From assembly GCA_000198515.1 (NCBI GenBank), contig FP929140.1, positions 124,001 to 188,000 of the forward strand: a stretch of DNA of 64,000 nt, in the 5' to 3' direction. Position 1 is the stretch's first letter, and each line of letters opens with the position of its first letter. Shown piece by piece: positions 27,056 through 36,685 of this stretch. This DNA comes from a gamma proteobacterium HdN1 (GTDB lineage: Bacteria; Pseudomonadota; Gammaproteobacteria; Pseudomonadales; Ketobacteraceae). The notes below the pieces were generated by a model. That model was not told where the DNA came from and searched no databases. It saw only the letters and a list, made by a program, of their open reading frames with translations. The translations under genes were made by a program, and so were the position numbers.

Positions 27056-30000
27056 TTAACTGACAACGCCACGGCCACAGTAAAAGTCATCGAGCGCGAG
27101 GGACTTAAATATCTGTCGTTCGGTGTCGCTGAGTGGATGAATGAAGCGCGCGTAGAGTTCCCTTGCAAGTGGATTCGGCACACGATGATGTGGAAAGAGT
27201 GTTCTCCTAACCTCAAGATGATCTTGCAAGAACGCAATTGCGCCTTTGCGAATCTGCCTGCGCGTGTTTTCGCTCTCGGTTTCTTGGTGAGAGAGTGTGC
27301 GGTGTTCGGCGATTGTTTTGCCTTCGGAATCTAGATAATAGCGAACGACCTGTGCTTCGTTAGAGCTGAGCAGCTTTTCTAGTTCGAAGCTCGCGGAGTA
27401 AAGTGCTGGTTCTAGGCTTTTTTCCGCAACAAAGTTGGCATGGCAAGCTTGAATGCTCACTTGGTTTTGGTCAGCAACCTGTTGTGCTCGCGTGTTTGTC
27501 GCAAAGTAGAGCCCGTGAATTTTTCGGCCAGTAAAGCGGCACAGTGCAGACTGGATGGAGCCAGCGTAGCCAACGTCTACAACGGCAGGTTTTCTGGCGC
27601 CATAGAGGCCGCATGCAGAGAGGTATAGGCGCAAGGCTTCCGATTCTTCCGCAGCCTGTTGCAGGATTCGCGGAGTAAGGTGCTGTAGCAGCGGGAGGAT
27701 GTGGGTGGGGTTTTGGTCGTTGATCTCCAGCGCTCGATTTTGCTTCCATAAGCCGTTGGTTTCTAGTGTGATAGATTCTTCATCGCTAAGCTGTACGCCA
27801 AATCGTTCAAGCAAGAAGTTTCTAAGCGAGTTGCGAAAATAATTTGGCTCGGCAATCGCCTTGATATCCTCAAAGGTTTGGATCGCTGGAACGGTGACGG
27901 CTCGGCGAGATACGCAAAGGTAGCTGGCGGGCGGGCCCAACCCGGTTTGTTCGTGCCAGAGATCGTAGACCTGCTTAAGGAATTCGCCTTCGCGTGCCAG
28001 GAAATAGAGTTGGTCGATGGCGTCTTGGCTGGCGATTTCCGCGACCCACTGTGCAAAACCAACGGCCAGCGGCCCCAGCAAGGAATAACCAATGTCTTCG
28101 GCGGTTGGTGAAAATAAGTCGCTAGGTGAAAAGCCACCGTGAGGCAGTTCGCTATAAAATATTCGCCCAAAATTGCGCTGCACGAGCATCCCCAGCAAGA
28201 TTTCTCGGTCAGGATCGAATTCCGATGCGTGGTGCTCCGCAAGAAGTTTTGCGAATCGTGAGGATGCGCGTGCAATTTCAGTGGGCCGCAGAATGTGCAG
28301 AAATTGCATTCCCATATCACAGGGGATTTGAAAGTCCGAGCGTTCATTGTCGCCCACCATCAACGTGCGGTCGGCGCTAACCGACTCTTGCTTCAGGATA
28401 TGGGAGTAGAGCGTCCCTTCGTCTTTTCGGAATCCTTCTGCGTTCGATAAGTAGAGTTTGGGCGGGTTGTGAATTCCGCACCGATGGAGCATTTCGAGAA
28501 TTGTTTCAGCAGGAAGGAACATATCGCTTGCCAGTGCAACGCGCTTGCCGCTTCGCATGGCTGTTTCCAAAAGCTGAATCGCGTCGTGACGCGGGCGCAC
28601 AGATGCAATTTCGGTCGAAATCTCTAAAGCCTTAATTTGTGCGACCTCTGCGGGATTTAGTCGACTGAGTTTTTCAAAAGCGGCGAAGATTTCGGTGATA
28701 CCAACATCAGAGCCTTTGCTGGTACGAGCTTGTTGTTCTGCAATCTGGCGGTACTCAGAATAAGCCTCTGCAATTTTAGGCGCAAGTTGGCTTGCGACGA
28801 GTTGTTTGATGGCGTCGGGGTCGGTCAGGGGGCGGGTCAGCAGGGTATCGAAAATGTCAAATAGGATTAGCTCTGCGTGATTTGCGAGGATCTGTTGTGT
28901 CACCACAGTTTGAGTGCGTGAAAAAAACTGCCCAAATCTCCATGGTGACCAATCCTGTGAACCTTGATCCGCAAGAATCGTATGTCGAAATCCTAGGCTT
29001 TCCGGCACTAACACAAGAAACCGCTCAAGTGTATGAGCTAGCGTGCCATCGGTCTGACCAGACTCATTCTCAAAATCATCTTCGTTGAGCTGTGCCTCAA
29101 AAAAAGGCGCGATCGCATCTGCTCTCGCCCAAAACATCGAGCCGGCTGGATAGTCAAAATAGCCACTTGGAAGTGAAGTTAAGCCAAAACGTGCTTGAAC
29201 CTGCTGTGCACGACTACGGTTTGCAAGCCAAGTGTAGGCCATATAGGGCAGGCCAGAAAAATTTTGTGGATAAACGATGCCTGTTTGGGATGCGTCGGAC
29301 AATCTTTCAAGGATGCGCGCAATATCCTCTGGGGATCGAAATAGTGAGTCGAGGATATATTCAAGCCATCCGGCGGTTGCGCCTTGGTTGTAGAGAGATT
29401 TCTTGCTGTGAAGGTGCGCGATTATATCGTATTTTCGCAGCGCCTCGCCAAAGATGCAGACGAATGGGTAAAGGTCGCGACCAAGATTCGGCGTTGCACG
29501 AATATCTAGGCCTCGTAAGCAGGGAATTTTACGAACTACAGCCTCAATTTCGACAGGATTGGCTCTGACTTGGATGGAAATGTAGAGATCGAATGGACGT
29601 TCCATCCTGCTGAGTGCCTGCACGAAAGTCGGTGCGAGGTCTGCGTAATACAGGTGAATATGTATGGCAATTGTTGCGTTGCTGGTGTGTTTGGGGAGCG
29701 TTAGCTCGTGCAATTGCTTGAGCTGCTCAGGGTAGGGGTGGTTCGTGGCTGTCTGCGCGAGCCTTCCTTGTACTGCGTTTGGTAGCAAGCGATGTGCAAG
29801 TGTTCTAAGAAAAGCCTGCAATCTATATCGCAGAGGCGTAGGGAGTTTTTCTAGGAACGTGCGTGTGATTGTGCGTAGACGTGGAAAAAGCATCGCCGCG
29901 GCTTCTTGTGAATTTCTATCCATCAGATAGCGTGTAAAGCGAAGTGGCGCAGTGATTTTCCATGACGTGGACGCAAACAGTGCAGCAAGGGCAGCGCGTG

Positions 30001-31003
30001 CTTCCCGATTGTGCTCCTCAAGGCTTGCGATACGGCTGCGCAGGCTCTCAAGGGTGCGTTGCTCACGAGCGCTTTCATCGCGGAGTGCCTGAAGGGAGCT
30101 TTTCAGTTCCTCAATATTGGCCCGGTCGTGAGTGTTCTCACCAATGAACTGCTGAAAGAAAGCTTCCAAATTTTTCTGAAAACGTTGTGAGCGTATCGGT
30201 AGGAGTGCTTTGCTCACGTCGGAATAGCAGGATTCGAGCATCTCAATGTGAAGCAAGGCTGCGGGTGCGTAGGCTTGGATTTCAAGTCCCTGTGGCGTGG
30301 GCGTCTGAAAGTGGTTTAAGTCGTTCGATAAAAACTCACGTTTGTAGTCTTGCAGGCGTAGATCGCTCGACTTTGGAACGGGCAGGGAGACAAGCTTGGC
30401 AATGCGCTTCAGGCTATATTCTGGGGCTTGCAGCAGAAATTCGTATTCGAGAAAAACATGCGGATCGTTGCTGGTTTGGGCCAGAATCGTGCGCGAGTAA
30501 CCAAGCCATAGCTGTAGGCCTTTTTCAATCGAAAATTGATCTCTGCGCGCAAGAGATTGCGCAACCGCGAGAGGGTGGCGTACGCAGATTACGTAAAAAA
30601 CATTGAGATTAAGCTGTTGGAAAATCGGTTTCCAGAAGGGTAGAAGAAGGCAGATTCGCGGATCTTTAATGCCAAAGTGACTGGAGTTCTTTATTTTTTG
30701 TTGTAGGGTTTGCGTGGCTTCTTCCCTAAAGCTCCGTAGTGCGTCAGATTCGACTTGTTCTTGCGAGGCAACCGGCAAGGAATCCCAGTCTAGGCCGAGT
30801 GCTGCGAGCATTCGGGTATTCAGATCTAAAATATCGAGGTCCTCCCAGAAACCTTTCTCATTGTTATTTGGCATTGGGGCAAGCAAGTTGTCGCCGAGTT
30901 CGACTCCAAGTGTTTGCAGGGCGCGTGTAATTGCACTGGTGCCTGAACGGTGCATGCCAAGTACTACGATCAAGCATCGTTTTGGGTGTTTTCTTTGGGT
31001 CAT
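27056..31003 (-). CDS. Sulfotransferase-RgpF-HAD multidomain protein
   Basis: 1315 residues in one open frame. Residues 1 to about 225 are a PAPS-dependent sulfotransferase: phosphate-binding LGMHRSGTS near 15-23 and the 3'-phosphate segment VRHPLAVAQSLARR near 140-153. A coiled coil (about 288-340) and an STSWKITAPLR linker typical of glycan-cluster proteins follow. About 443-690 is an RgpF-like (rhamnan synthesis F) domain with HLHSKKS and TPNLGRDLYPF. About 710-930 is a HAD domain with motif I FDIFDTLL near 713 and VGDNERSD near 884, then a C-terminal region with LYFLAREGEFL as in COG5610-type HAD proteins of polysaccharide loci. It follows the ABC exporter genes on the same strand. Probably transfers sulfate and sugar during surface-glycan assembly; exact substrates unknown. 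Confidence 0.85.
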   Translation of the reverse strand: MTQRKHPKRCLIVVLGMHRSGTSAITRALQTLGVELGDNLLAPMPNNNEKGFWEDLDILDLNTRMLAALGLDWDSLPVASQEQVESDALRSFREEATQTLQQKIKNSSHFGIKDPRICLLLPFWKPIFQQLNLNVFYVICVRHPLAVAQSLARRDQFSIEKGLQLWLGYSRTILAQTSNDPHVFLEYEFLLQAPEYSLKRIAKLVSLPVPKSSDLRLQDYKREFLSNDLNHFQTPTPQGLEIQAYAPAALLHIEMLESCYSDVSKALLPIRSQRFQKNLEAFFQQFIGENTHDRANIEELKSSLQALRDESAREQRTLESLRSRIASLEEHNREARAALAALFASTSWKITAPLRFTRYLMDRNSQEAAAMLFPRLRTITRTFLEKLPTPLRYRLQAFLRTLAHRLLPNAVQGRLAQTATNHPYPEQLKQLHELTLPKHTSNATIAIHIHLYYADLAPTFVQALSRMERPFDLYISIQVRANPVEIEAVVRKIPCLRGLDIRATPNLGRDLYPFVCIFGEALRKYDIIAHLHSKKSLYNQGATAGWLEYILDSLFRSPEDIARILERLSDASQTGIVYPQNFSGLPYMAYTWLANRSRAQQVQARFGLTSLPSGYFDYPAGSMFWARADAIAPFFEAQLNEDDFENESGQTDGTLAHTLERFLVLVPESLGFRHTILADQGSQDWSPWRFGQFFSRTQTVVTQQILANHAELILFDIFDTLLTRPLTDPDAIKQLVASQLAPKIAEAYSEYRQIAEQQARTSKGSDVGITEIFAAFEKLSRLNPAEVAQIKALEISTEIASVRPRHDAIQLLETAMRSGKRVALASDMFLPAETILEMLHRCGIHNPPKLYLSNAEGFRKDEGTLYSHILKQESVSADRTLMVGDNERSDFQIPCDMGMQFLHILRPTEIARASSRFAKLLAEHHASEFDPDREILLGMLVQRNFGRIFYSELPHGGFSPSDLFSPTAEDIGYSLLGPLAVGFAQWVAEIASQDAIDQLYFLAREGEFLKQVYDLWHEQTGLGPPASYLCVSRRAVTVPAIQTFEDIKAIAEPNYFRNSLRNFLLERFGVQLSDEESITLETNGLWKQNRALEINDQNPTHILPLLQHLTPRILQQAAEESEALRLYLSACGLYGARKPAVVDVGYAGSIQSALCRFTGRKIHGLYFATNTRAQQVADQNQVSIQACHANFVAEKSLEPALYSASFELEKLLSSNEAQVVRYYLDSEGKTIAEHRTLSHQETESENTRRQIRKGAIAFLQDHLEVRRTLFPHHRVPNPLARELYARFIHPLSDTERQIFKSLALDDFYCGRGVVS

Positions 31004-31015
31004 TAGATTGCTGTG

Positions 31016-31831
31016 TCAGGCGGGAGTGGTAAGAGAGCTGCTCTTATTTTGTTGTGCGATGCGGGCTTCGTGCATGGCTTGTTTAATGGCTTCTTTGTAG
31101 CCGTGCAATGCAGTTTGCGCGTCGCCGCAAAAAATTGTGGCACCTTTTTCGATCCAGAGTACGCGCGTGCAGAGTTCACTCACTGACTCTAGGCTGTGTG
31201 AGACGAGGATTACGGTTTTGTTTGAACGGATTTTGGCTTTCATGGCTTCGGTCGAGCGTTCTTTGAAGTCTTGATCGCCGACCCCGAGCACTTCGTCGAT
31301 AAGCAGAATGTCCGGATCTGCGTGCATTGCGACGGAAAAGCCAAGGCGCGCCTTCATTCCTGTCGAATACGTAATTACCGGTTCATCGAAAAATTCCCCT
31401 AGCCCGCTAAACTCCCGAATTTCAGGAAGCTTCCTCCGCGCTTCTTGGTAGCGTAAACCGAGGAGCATTGCGCCTAATATCGCATTTTTTTCGCCTGATA
31501 GCTCTGGTTTCAAGCCGACGTTTAGCGCTAATAAACTGGAAGTAGTTTTCGGGCGCCGGTAGATTGTGCCGCGATCCGGTGTCGTAATACCAGCGATCAA
31601 ACGTAGCAGCGTGCTTTTTCCAGCGCCATTGCCGCCAATGATGCCCAATGTTTCTCCGGCGCCTACGTTAAAACTGATGTCGCGTAGTGCCCAGAAGCGG
31701 TCGTGCTTTAACAGGCCAAGATGGCGGCGGTAAGAGACGCCAACGTGGTCTGCGCGAATTAGCACTCTGCGAGCGTTTGTGTTGTTGTGTTCAACAAAGA
31801 CTTCTCGGTTTGGCACAGTATCAGCAATCAT
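31016..31831 (-). CDS. wzt: Polysaccharide ABC exporter, ATP-binding subunit (Wzt/KpsT type)
   Basis: 271 residues. Walker A GGNGAGKST, signature YSTGMKARL, Walker B ILLIDE and the switch histidine in LVSHSLES are all present. It pairs with the permease encoded 15 nt upstream to export lipid-linked polysaccharide across the inner membrane. It is of the short type: the C-terminal carbohydrate-recognition domain found in long Wzt proteins (over 400 residues) is absent, so chain-terminus recognition is not expected here. Symbol given by family resemblance. Confidence 0.92.
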   Translation of the reverse strand: MIADTVPNREVFVEHNNTNARRVLIRADHVGVSYRRHLGLLKHDRFWALRDISFNVGAGETLGIIGGNGAGKSTLLRLIAGITTPDRGTIYRRPKTTSSLLALNVGLKPELSGEKNAILGAMLLGLRYQEARRKLPEIREFSGLGEFFDEPVITYSTGMKARLGFSVAMHADPDILLIDEVLGVGDQDFKERSTEAMKAKIRSNKTVILVSHSLESVSELCTRVLWIEKGATIFCGDAQTALHGYKEAIKQAMHEARIAQQNKSSSLTTPA

Positions 31832-31846
31832 GAGATCGGTATCCGC

Positions 31847-32602
31847 TTACGTGGTTAGCTTGGGGTAGTGGCGTTCAAATTTGTTTAGAACGACAAACCC
31901 GACGAGCAGTATCGGCGCGGAAAATGCGAGTGGATAGATTAGGTTGCTCCATTCTGGGACGCCGGCATAGAGCAATACGTCGCGGTAGGCTGAGATGATG
32001 CGAAATACCGGATTGTAATCAAACGCTGCGGCCACGAAGCCCTGTGTATCTTTCACCGTAAAAAAGATGCCTGACATGAACATCAGAAGCATAAAAAAGT
32101 TGTCGATGACCTGTTTAAGATCACTGATGAAGGGTACAAGCGACCCTAAAAATACGCTCAAGGCCACGATAAGAACCAGTTGCGTGAGCATCACGGGCAG
32201 AAGATAAGCTAGCTGCCAGCTCTCATGGTGGCCACGAATCCTCAAGAAAATCAGCAGGATTGCGAGAATAATAAAAAATTTGAAGGTGTTGGATAGGATA
32301 GGCATCAAAATAAGCAAGATTTTGGGGATGTCGATTTGCTGTATAAGGCCCATGTTGTTTGAGATTGCGGAACTGGCAAGGCGCACAGAGCCATCAAACC
32401 ACTTCCAGGCGACCATGCCTGTCAATAAAAAGGGCACGTAGTCGGGGGTTCGGTTGTTCATCGCCAAGCCGAACACCAAATAAAATGTACCCATGTAAAG
32501 TACAGGCTCAATGATCCACCAAAGAAACCCTAGCAACTTTCTAGAAATTTCAGTTTGCAGATCGCTATAAACGCCGTAAAGAAGGATTTCTAGGTTGCGC
32601 AT
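31847..32602 (-). CDS. wzm: Polysaccharide ABC exporter, permease subunit (Wzm/KpsM type)
   Basis: 251 residues with about six predicted membrane helices (ABC-2 family). Begins with the cytoplasmic segment typical of Wzm and TagG, including YRSL-like SDLQTEISRKLLGFLWWIIEP. Partner of the adjacent ATPase. Located between a glycosyltransferase gene and wzt in one minus-strand run. Confidence 0.92.
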   Translation of the reverse strand: MRNLEILLYGVYSDLQTEISRKLLGFLWWIIEPVLYMGTFYLVFGLAMNNRTPDYVPFLLTGMVAWKWFDGSVRLASSAISNNMGLIQQIDIPKILLILMPILSNTFKFFIILAILLIFLRIRGHHESWQLAYLLPVMLTQLVLIVALSVFLGSLVPFISDLKQVIDNFFMLLMFMSGIFFTVKDTQGFVAAAFDYNPVFRIISAYRDVLLYAGVPEWSNLIYPLAFSAPILLVGFVVLNKFERHYPKLTT

Positions 32603-32736
32603 ACAGGCAGCTTGCGTTTGCGAGTAAATGACGCGGCCAAGTGGGTGGCCGTAGAGAGAACGTGTGTTGTGGTGCGTAGCGCTCTATTTGCGGTGCTAAT
32701 CCTTAGTGATCACCGTAGGGATAATATCAGTAGCCG

Positions 32737-33774
32737 CTAACGCGCTCTGATTGTACCCAAGTTTGGCTTTGCTTGTTGCAGTTTGTTTTGGCTGTGCAAA
32801 GTGTGTGAACGGTCTGCGCCTTTCTCCATCACCGCCCAGATTTCCCTAACGGACGCTTTTCGTCGCGCCTGGATGCTTCGGCGTTTGCGCCACATGGAAG
32901 GTAATGCGCGAATTGCGTCGCGCTTGGCTTTAAAAATAATGCTGCCTTGCCCACGCAGACAAAAACGCGCCCATACTACGATCGCTGCCAAAAGATGTAA
33001 CGGCAGCAGTAATTCAAACAGGGGAGACGGCATGTTCTTTACGTAAGCCCACACCATATTGCGGTGGCCATAATAAAGTGATGTGTTGCTGTGGCGCCCT
33101 CCTGATGTTGCTGAGCCGACATGTTGCGCAGTTGCTTGTGGCACAAACAGTGCCTTGTGCCCAAGGAGGCGAAGCCGAAAACCCAAGTCTACATCTTCGC
33201 AGTAACAGAAAAAATCCTCATCAAAAATTCCGGCATCCGTGAGCGCGCTTCGCCGGTAAAGTGCGGCGGCGGCGCAGGCCGAAAAAATTTCATAAGCGGA
33301 GTCCGGCAATGTGCTCTTGGGTTGCCCGTAGCCCGCGCGCCAAGGCAAACCGCTTAGGTGGTAGGCGTCGCCTGCGCCGTCTAGCAGGTGTGGGTTTCGT
33401 GCCATTAAGGTAGGGCCTGCAAAGCTCGCCACGTCAGGATGATGTTTAGCAACTTGTAGAAGCGTTTCCAGCCATGTTGGTGAGGGAAATGCGTCTGGAT
33501 TTAGCAGAGCGACCCACTCACAGTTCTTGAGCTGTTCAATCGCAAGATTGTTGGCGTGCGCGAACCCAGTGTTTTCTGGCAGCAGAATATAGTCGGTTTC
33601 AAAGCGGGTGCTACGCGGCGTTTGCGCGGGTTGTGACGCGCTGTGGTTGTCCACAATGATCACGCGGCTGATGTCAACCGTCTGCCGATCAATATGCTGC
33701 AAGCAGAGATCTAAAAGCCCAAAGGAGTTCCAGTTGACAATGGCGACGCCGATTTTGGAGGCAGATGGGCTCAT
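32737..33774 (-). CDS. WbbL-like family-2 glycosyltransferase
   Basis: 345 residues from the ATG at 33774 (AAGG at 5-nt spacing); longer in-frame starts exist. GT-A fold with VAIVNWNS at the start, LPENTGFAHANN near 80 and the nucleotide-sugar/metal motif LLNPDA near 105, the pattern of rhamnosyltransferases such as WbbL. EDVDLGFRLRLLGHK near 210 is the usual acceptor-side motif. Probably adds a sugar to the glycan exported by the following Wzm/Wzt pair; donor not provable from sequence. Confidence 0.88.
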   Translation of the reverse strand: MSPSASKIGVAIVNWNSFGLLDLCLQHIDRQTVDISRVIIVDNHSASQPAQTPRSTRFETDYILLPENTGFAHANNLAIEQLKNCEWVALLNPDAFPSPTWLETLLQVAKHHPDVASFAGPTLMARNPHLLDGAGDAYHLSGLPWRAGYGQPKSTLPDSAYEIFSACAAAALYRRSALTDAGIFDEDFFCYCEDVDLGFRLRLLGHKALFVPQATAQHVGSATSGGRHSNTSLYYGHRNMVWAYVKNMPSPLFELLLPLHLLAAIVVWARFCLRGQGSIIFKAKRDAIRALPSMWRKRRSIQARRKASVREIWAVMEKGADRSHTLHSQNKLQQAKPNLGTIRAR

Positions 33775-33863
33775 GGTAGCCTTATTGTTGTTTTTTAGAT
33801 TCGCGTAAACAGCGTGTGGCATAAAGTTTGGAAAGATGTGAACGGTCGTTTCCATCCTAAAAT

Positions 33864-33894
33864 ATCATGCAGGACTGAAGCATCATGCAGGACT
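33864..33894. repeat. 18-bp tandem repeat, 1.7 copies
   Basis: A 13-bp identical core at 33864-33876 and 33882-33894, period 18 bp, in the region between the divergent glycosyltransferase and sulfotransferase genes. Confidence 0.75.
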
Positions 33895-33916
33895 ATTGGC
33901 CATCGCAAGCATAGTA

Positions 33917-33942
33917 GCCGGCCCTGCAAAAGCAAGGCCGGC
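33917..33942. repeat. Strong hairpin in a divergent intergenic region
   Basis: 11-bp arms (33917-33927 and 33932-33942) with one mismatch and an AAAA loop. No T-run follows on either strand, so it is more likely a regulatory or REP-like structure than an intrinsic terminator. Lies in the roughly 290-bp gap (33775-34065), which has no convincing gene. Confidence 0.7.
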
Positions 33943-34065
33943 AGTGCACTTTTGCGGGTGGGTGAAAAAAATGACAAACGCCGCGCAGATCGGATAAGCT
34001 TTGCCGTCCTTTTATTTGCCCGTACTTTGTACGGTCATAATCCAGTGCTTGCCTCCTTGAAACGC

Positions 34066-34866
34066 ATGAAAAATCTAATTCAAAAAATAAAAAGCGTGCG
34101 AAAACCCAAAACCACGATGGTTGAGGGAGTGGCGCCGAGACTACAAAATCACTCGCAAAGCCTACTACGCTCCGAAGTGATAACGCCTAGCGTAACTATG
34201 GTGCTCGGTATGCACCGTAGTGGCACCAGTTTTCTGACAGGGTCGCTACAAGAGGCCGGGCTTGAGCTTGGCAAGCATAGTGCGTGGAACCCGCACAATC
34301 TCAAAGGAAACCGAGAAAACGAGGACATCGTCGCGTTGCATGATGACATCCTTGCGCGGAATGGCAGTGCATGGGATCAGCCGCCATCCACGGAAATTTC
34401 GTGGCAAGAACATGAGTTGGCGCGCGCCCGAGCGATTGCTTTGTCTTATGACGGCGTGCCTCACTGGGGGTTCAAGGATCCGCGCGTTCTGCTTTTGGTG
34501 GAAGGCTGGCAAAGTGTTTTAGAAAACCTAGGCTTTGTGGGCATCTTTCGCCATCCGGTTGCCGTTGCACAATCCTTGAATGCGCGTGGTGGAATGCCGC
34601 AGTCGCAGGCTTTCGCGTTGTGGCTTGCATACAACCAGCGCCTGCTTGCGCTGTATCAGAAGCAGCCTTTTCCGGTGTTGTGTTTCGACGAAAATGAAGA
34701 CGTGTTGCTAAACAAGCTGGATCTTGTTTTGCGGAAAATTGGTTTAGAGGTGCCGAAACAAGAACGCTTTTTTAGCAGCGAGCTAAAGCATCATTCGGCA
34801 ACGGATATTACGCTGCCTGAACCACTAATGAGCACATATAACGCGCTTTGTGTGATCGCGATTTGA
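34066..34866 (+). CDS. Stand-alone sulfotransferase
   Basis: 266 residues from the ATG at 34066. The frame is open back to 33814, but the conserved domain starts after residue 40 and the upstream stretch looks non-coding; the ribosome site is weak, so the start is uncertain. PAPS-binding LGMHRSGTSFLTGSL near 47-61, GFKDPR near 145 and FRHPVAVAQSLNAR near 170. It is paralogous to the N-terminal domain of the 1315-residue fusion protein. First gene of a plus-strand run with a glycosyltransferase, methyltransferase and acyltransferase. Confidence 0.85.
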   Translation: MKNLIQKIKSVRKPKTTMVEGVAPRLQNHSQSLLRSEVITPSVTMVLGMHRSGTSFLTGSLQEAGLELGKHSAWNPHNLKGNRENEDIVALHDDILARNGSAWDQPPSTEISWQEHELARARAIALSYDGVPHWGFKDPRVLLLVEGWQSVLENLGFVGIFRHPVAVAQSLNARGGMPQSQAFALWLAYNQRLLALYQKQPFPVLCFDENEDVLLNKLDLVLRKIGLEVPKQERFFSSELKHHSATDITLPEPLMSTYNALCVIAI

Positions 34867-34874
34867 GGGTGAAT

Positions 34875-35795
34875 ATGCTTTCCTTTCGCAAGCCTCGACT
34901 TTCGATCGTGTTGATCGTTTACAAGATGCCAGATCAGGCAGAAAAAACCTTATATTCACTCAGCCCCCACTACCAGCAGGACGTGAGCGCCCACGACTAT
35001 GAGGTGATCGTGGTTGAAAACGCCTCTGACCGGCTCTTAGGCGCAGAGCGTGCTTGCCAATATGCGTCTAACGTGCGTTATATAGTGCGTAATGAAACCC
35101 AGCGAACGCCCGTACACGCAATCAATCACGGTGCATCGCTCGCGCGTGCAGGGCACCTTGTTATTATGATTGATGGCGCCCGTATGGTGACGCCTGGTAT
35201 TGTGCGGGCTGCATTGGATGTATTTCGCCTAGCACCTGAAGCAGCCATTTCTGCCCCGGGATTTCATATCGGTGAAAAGTTGCAGCAAGTTGCTGTGAAT
35301 GAAGGATATGATGAGGCAGCGGAAGCAAAAATGCTTCAACGCATTGATTGGCCGAAGGATGGCTATCGCCTTTACGAAATTGCGGTGCTAGCAGGTTCGT
35401 GCCAGGGCGGCTTTTTTCAAGCAAATTATGAGAGTAATTTTATAGGAATGTCAGTCAAGAAGTGGCGCGCTTTAGGCGGAGTAGATTCTAGGTATAATGA
35501 CTACGGTGGCGGAAATGCGAACCTTGATCTCTACAAGCGTTTGCTTGAATATCCCGAAACGCCATTCTACATGCTCTTTGCTGAAGGTACCTTTCATCAG
35601 TTTCACGGCGGTGTGACGACGGGCACGTTAAAGGAAGAGCGTGATCGAGTTTATCACCTTCTTGACGAACAAGATATTGCCATTCGTGGTGAGAACCGTA
35701 AACCACCTCACCGGCAGCCAATCCTTTTTGGAAAAGTGCATCCGAGTGTTTACCGTTTTTTGCGCCATTCCTTGAACATCGTGGACCCACAGTAG
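34875..35795 (+). CDS. Family-2 glycosyltransferase with altered DxD region (paralogue 1)
   Basis: 306 residues from the ATG at 34875 (GAGGG at 5-nt spacing), 8 nt after the sulfotransferase stop. GT-A-like start SIVLIVYKMPDQA and YEVIVVENAS. Where family-2 enzymes have DxD, it reads MIDGARMVTPG. The C-terminal half has GGGNANLDLYKR and HQFHGGVTT. It is clearly homologous to the gene at 38721-39716 over its full length. Probably adds a sugar in the local glycan pathway. Confidence 0.85.
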   Translation: MLSFRKPRLSIVLIVYKMPDQAEKTLYSLSPHYQQDVSAHDYEVIVVENASDRLLGAERACQYASNVRYIVRNETQRTPVHAINHGASLARAGHLVIMIDGARMVTPGIVRAALDVFRLAPEAAISAPGFHIGEKLQQVAVNEGYDEAAEAKMLQRIDWPKDGYRLYEIAVLAGSCQGGFFQANYESNFIGMSVKKWRALGGVDSRYNDYGGGNANLDLYKRLLEYPETPFYMLFAEGTFHQFHGGVTTGTLKEERDRVYHLLDEQDIAIRGENRKPPHRQPILFGKVHPSVYRFLRHSLNIVDPQ

Positions 35796-35885
35796 TTGAA
35801 ATCAAAGCACTGCACGCGTCGCAAATTGATTTCGAAGATCCATTTGTCCCACTAACGATTTTGCCTATAAAAAGGGTAAACCTAC

Positions 35886-36647
35886 ATGACGGCTATCTAC
35901 CTTCCACCTTCGATACGGCATTTTGAGCCGAAACACATGGTTTTTAGCACTTGGGTTGATCATCTCGCCTTTGGCTATGATTTAGTGGCATCTATTCGCC
36001 CGAAGCTGCTTGTGGAACTCGGAACGCATAAAGGCCTGTCCTATTTTACCTTTTGCCAGGCGATGAAAGAGAACGAAATTGATGGCGCCTGTTATGCAAT
36101 TGATACTTTTGAGGGTGATGCACACACGGATAAATATGATGAGTCGGTATTTACTGCGGTAAATGCCCACAACCGCGAGCATTATCATGGGTTTTCTTAC
36201 CTAATGCGCATGTTGTTTGATGATGCGTTACGCCACTTCGATGCCGAGAGTATTGATCTTTTGCATATCGACGGCTTTCATACTTACGACGCTGTTTCTG
36301 CTGATTTTCAGAATTGGTACCCCAAGGTAAAGCCTGGTGGAATCATTTTATTTCATGACGTCATGGCAAGGCTTGAAGATTTCGGTGTGTGGAGATTCTG
36401 GAATGAAGTTAAAGAACAACACGAATCCTTTACGTTTGTTCATGGATTCGGTCTGGGTGTGCTAAGAAAAGCCGGCGGAGACCGTAGCGTAGACCCAGAG
36501 CTACTCCGGCTGCTGTTCAATGACTCCTCGGAACAGGCGCAGGCAAAAATGCGCGCATTCTATGTGCATGCGAGTAAACATATGGAAAATACTCGCAAAC
36601 TAAAGCGACTGCTAAAGTCCAAAGATACCGAATCCAACAAATCCTGA
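35886..36647 (+). CDS. SAM-dependent methyltransferase (Methyltransf_24-like)
   Basis: 253 residues. Class I methyltransferase core with SAM-binding LLVELGTHKGLSYF near 38-51, the acidic YAIDTFEG after strand 2, LLHIDGFHTYDAV near 123-135 and GGIILFHDV near 152. Similar proteins (CmcI and class 24) sit in polysaccharide clusters and O-methylate sugars. Same direction as the preceding glycosyltransferase, 90 nt downstream. Confidence 0.85.
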   Translation: MTAIYLPPSIRHFEPKHMVFSTWVDHLAFGYDLVASIRPKLLVELGTHKGLSYFTFCQAMKENEIDGACYAIDTFEGDAHTDKYDESVFTAVNAHNREHYHGFSYLMRMLFDDALRHFDAESIDLLHIDGFHTYDAVSADFQNWYPKVKPGGIILFHDVMARLEDFGVWRFWNEVKEQHESFTFVHGFGLGVLRKAGGDRSVDPELLRLLFNDSSEQAQAKMRAFYVHASKHMENTRKLKRLLKSKDTESNKS

Positions 36648-36685
36648 CAGGCTCGCGGAACGTTCACCTAAAACGGTAAATTTAT

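Noticed and set aside
27763-28347. Minus-strand open frame of 194 codons
   Set aside because: Alternative frame inside the 1315-residue fusion gene; no motif or ribosome site.
33814-34065. N-terminal extension of the sulfotransferase to 350 residues
   Set aside because: The extra 84 codons cross a hairpin and a tandem repeat and have a composition unlike protein; the conserved domain needs only the later start.
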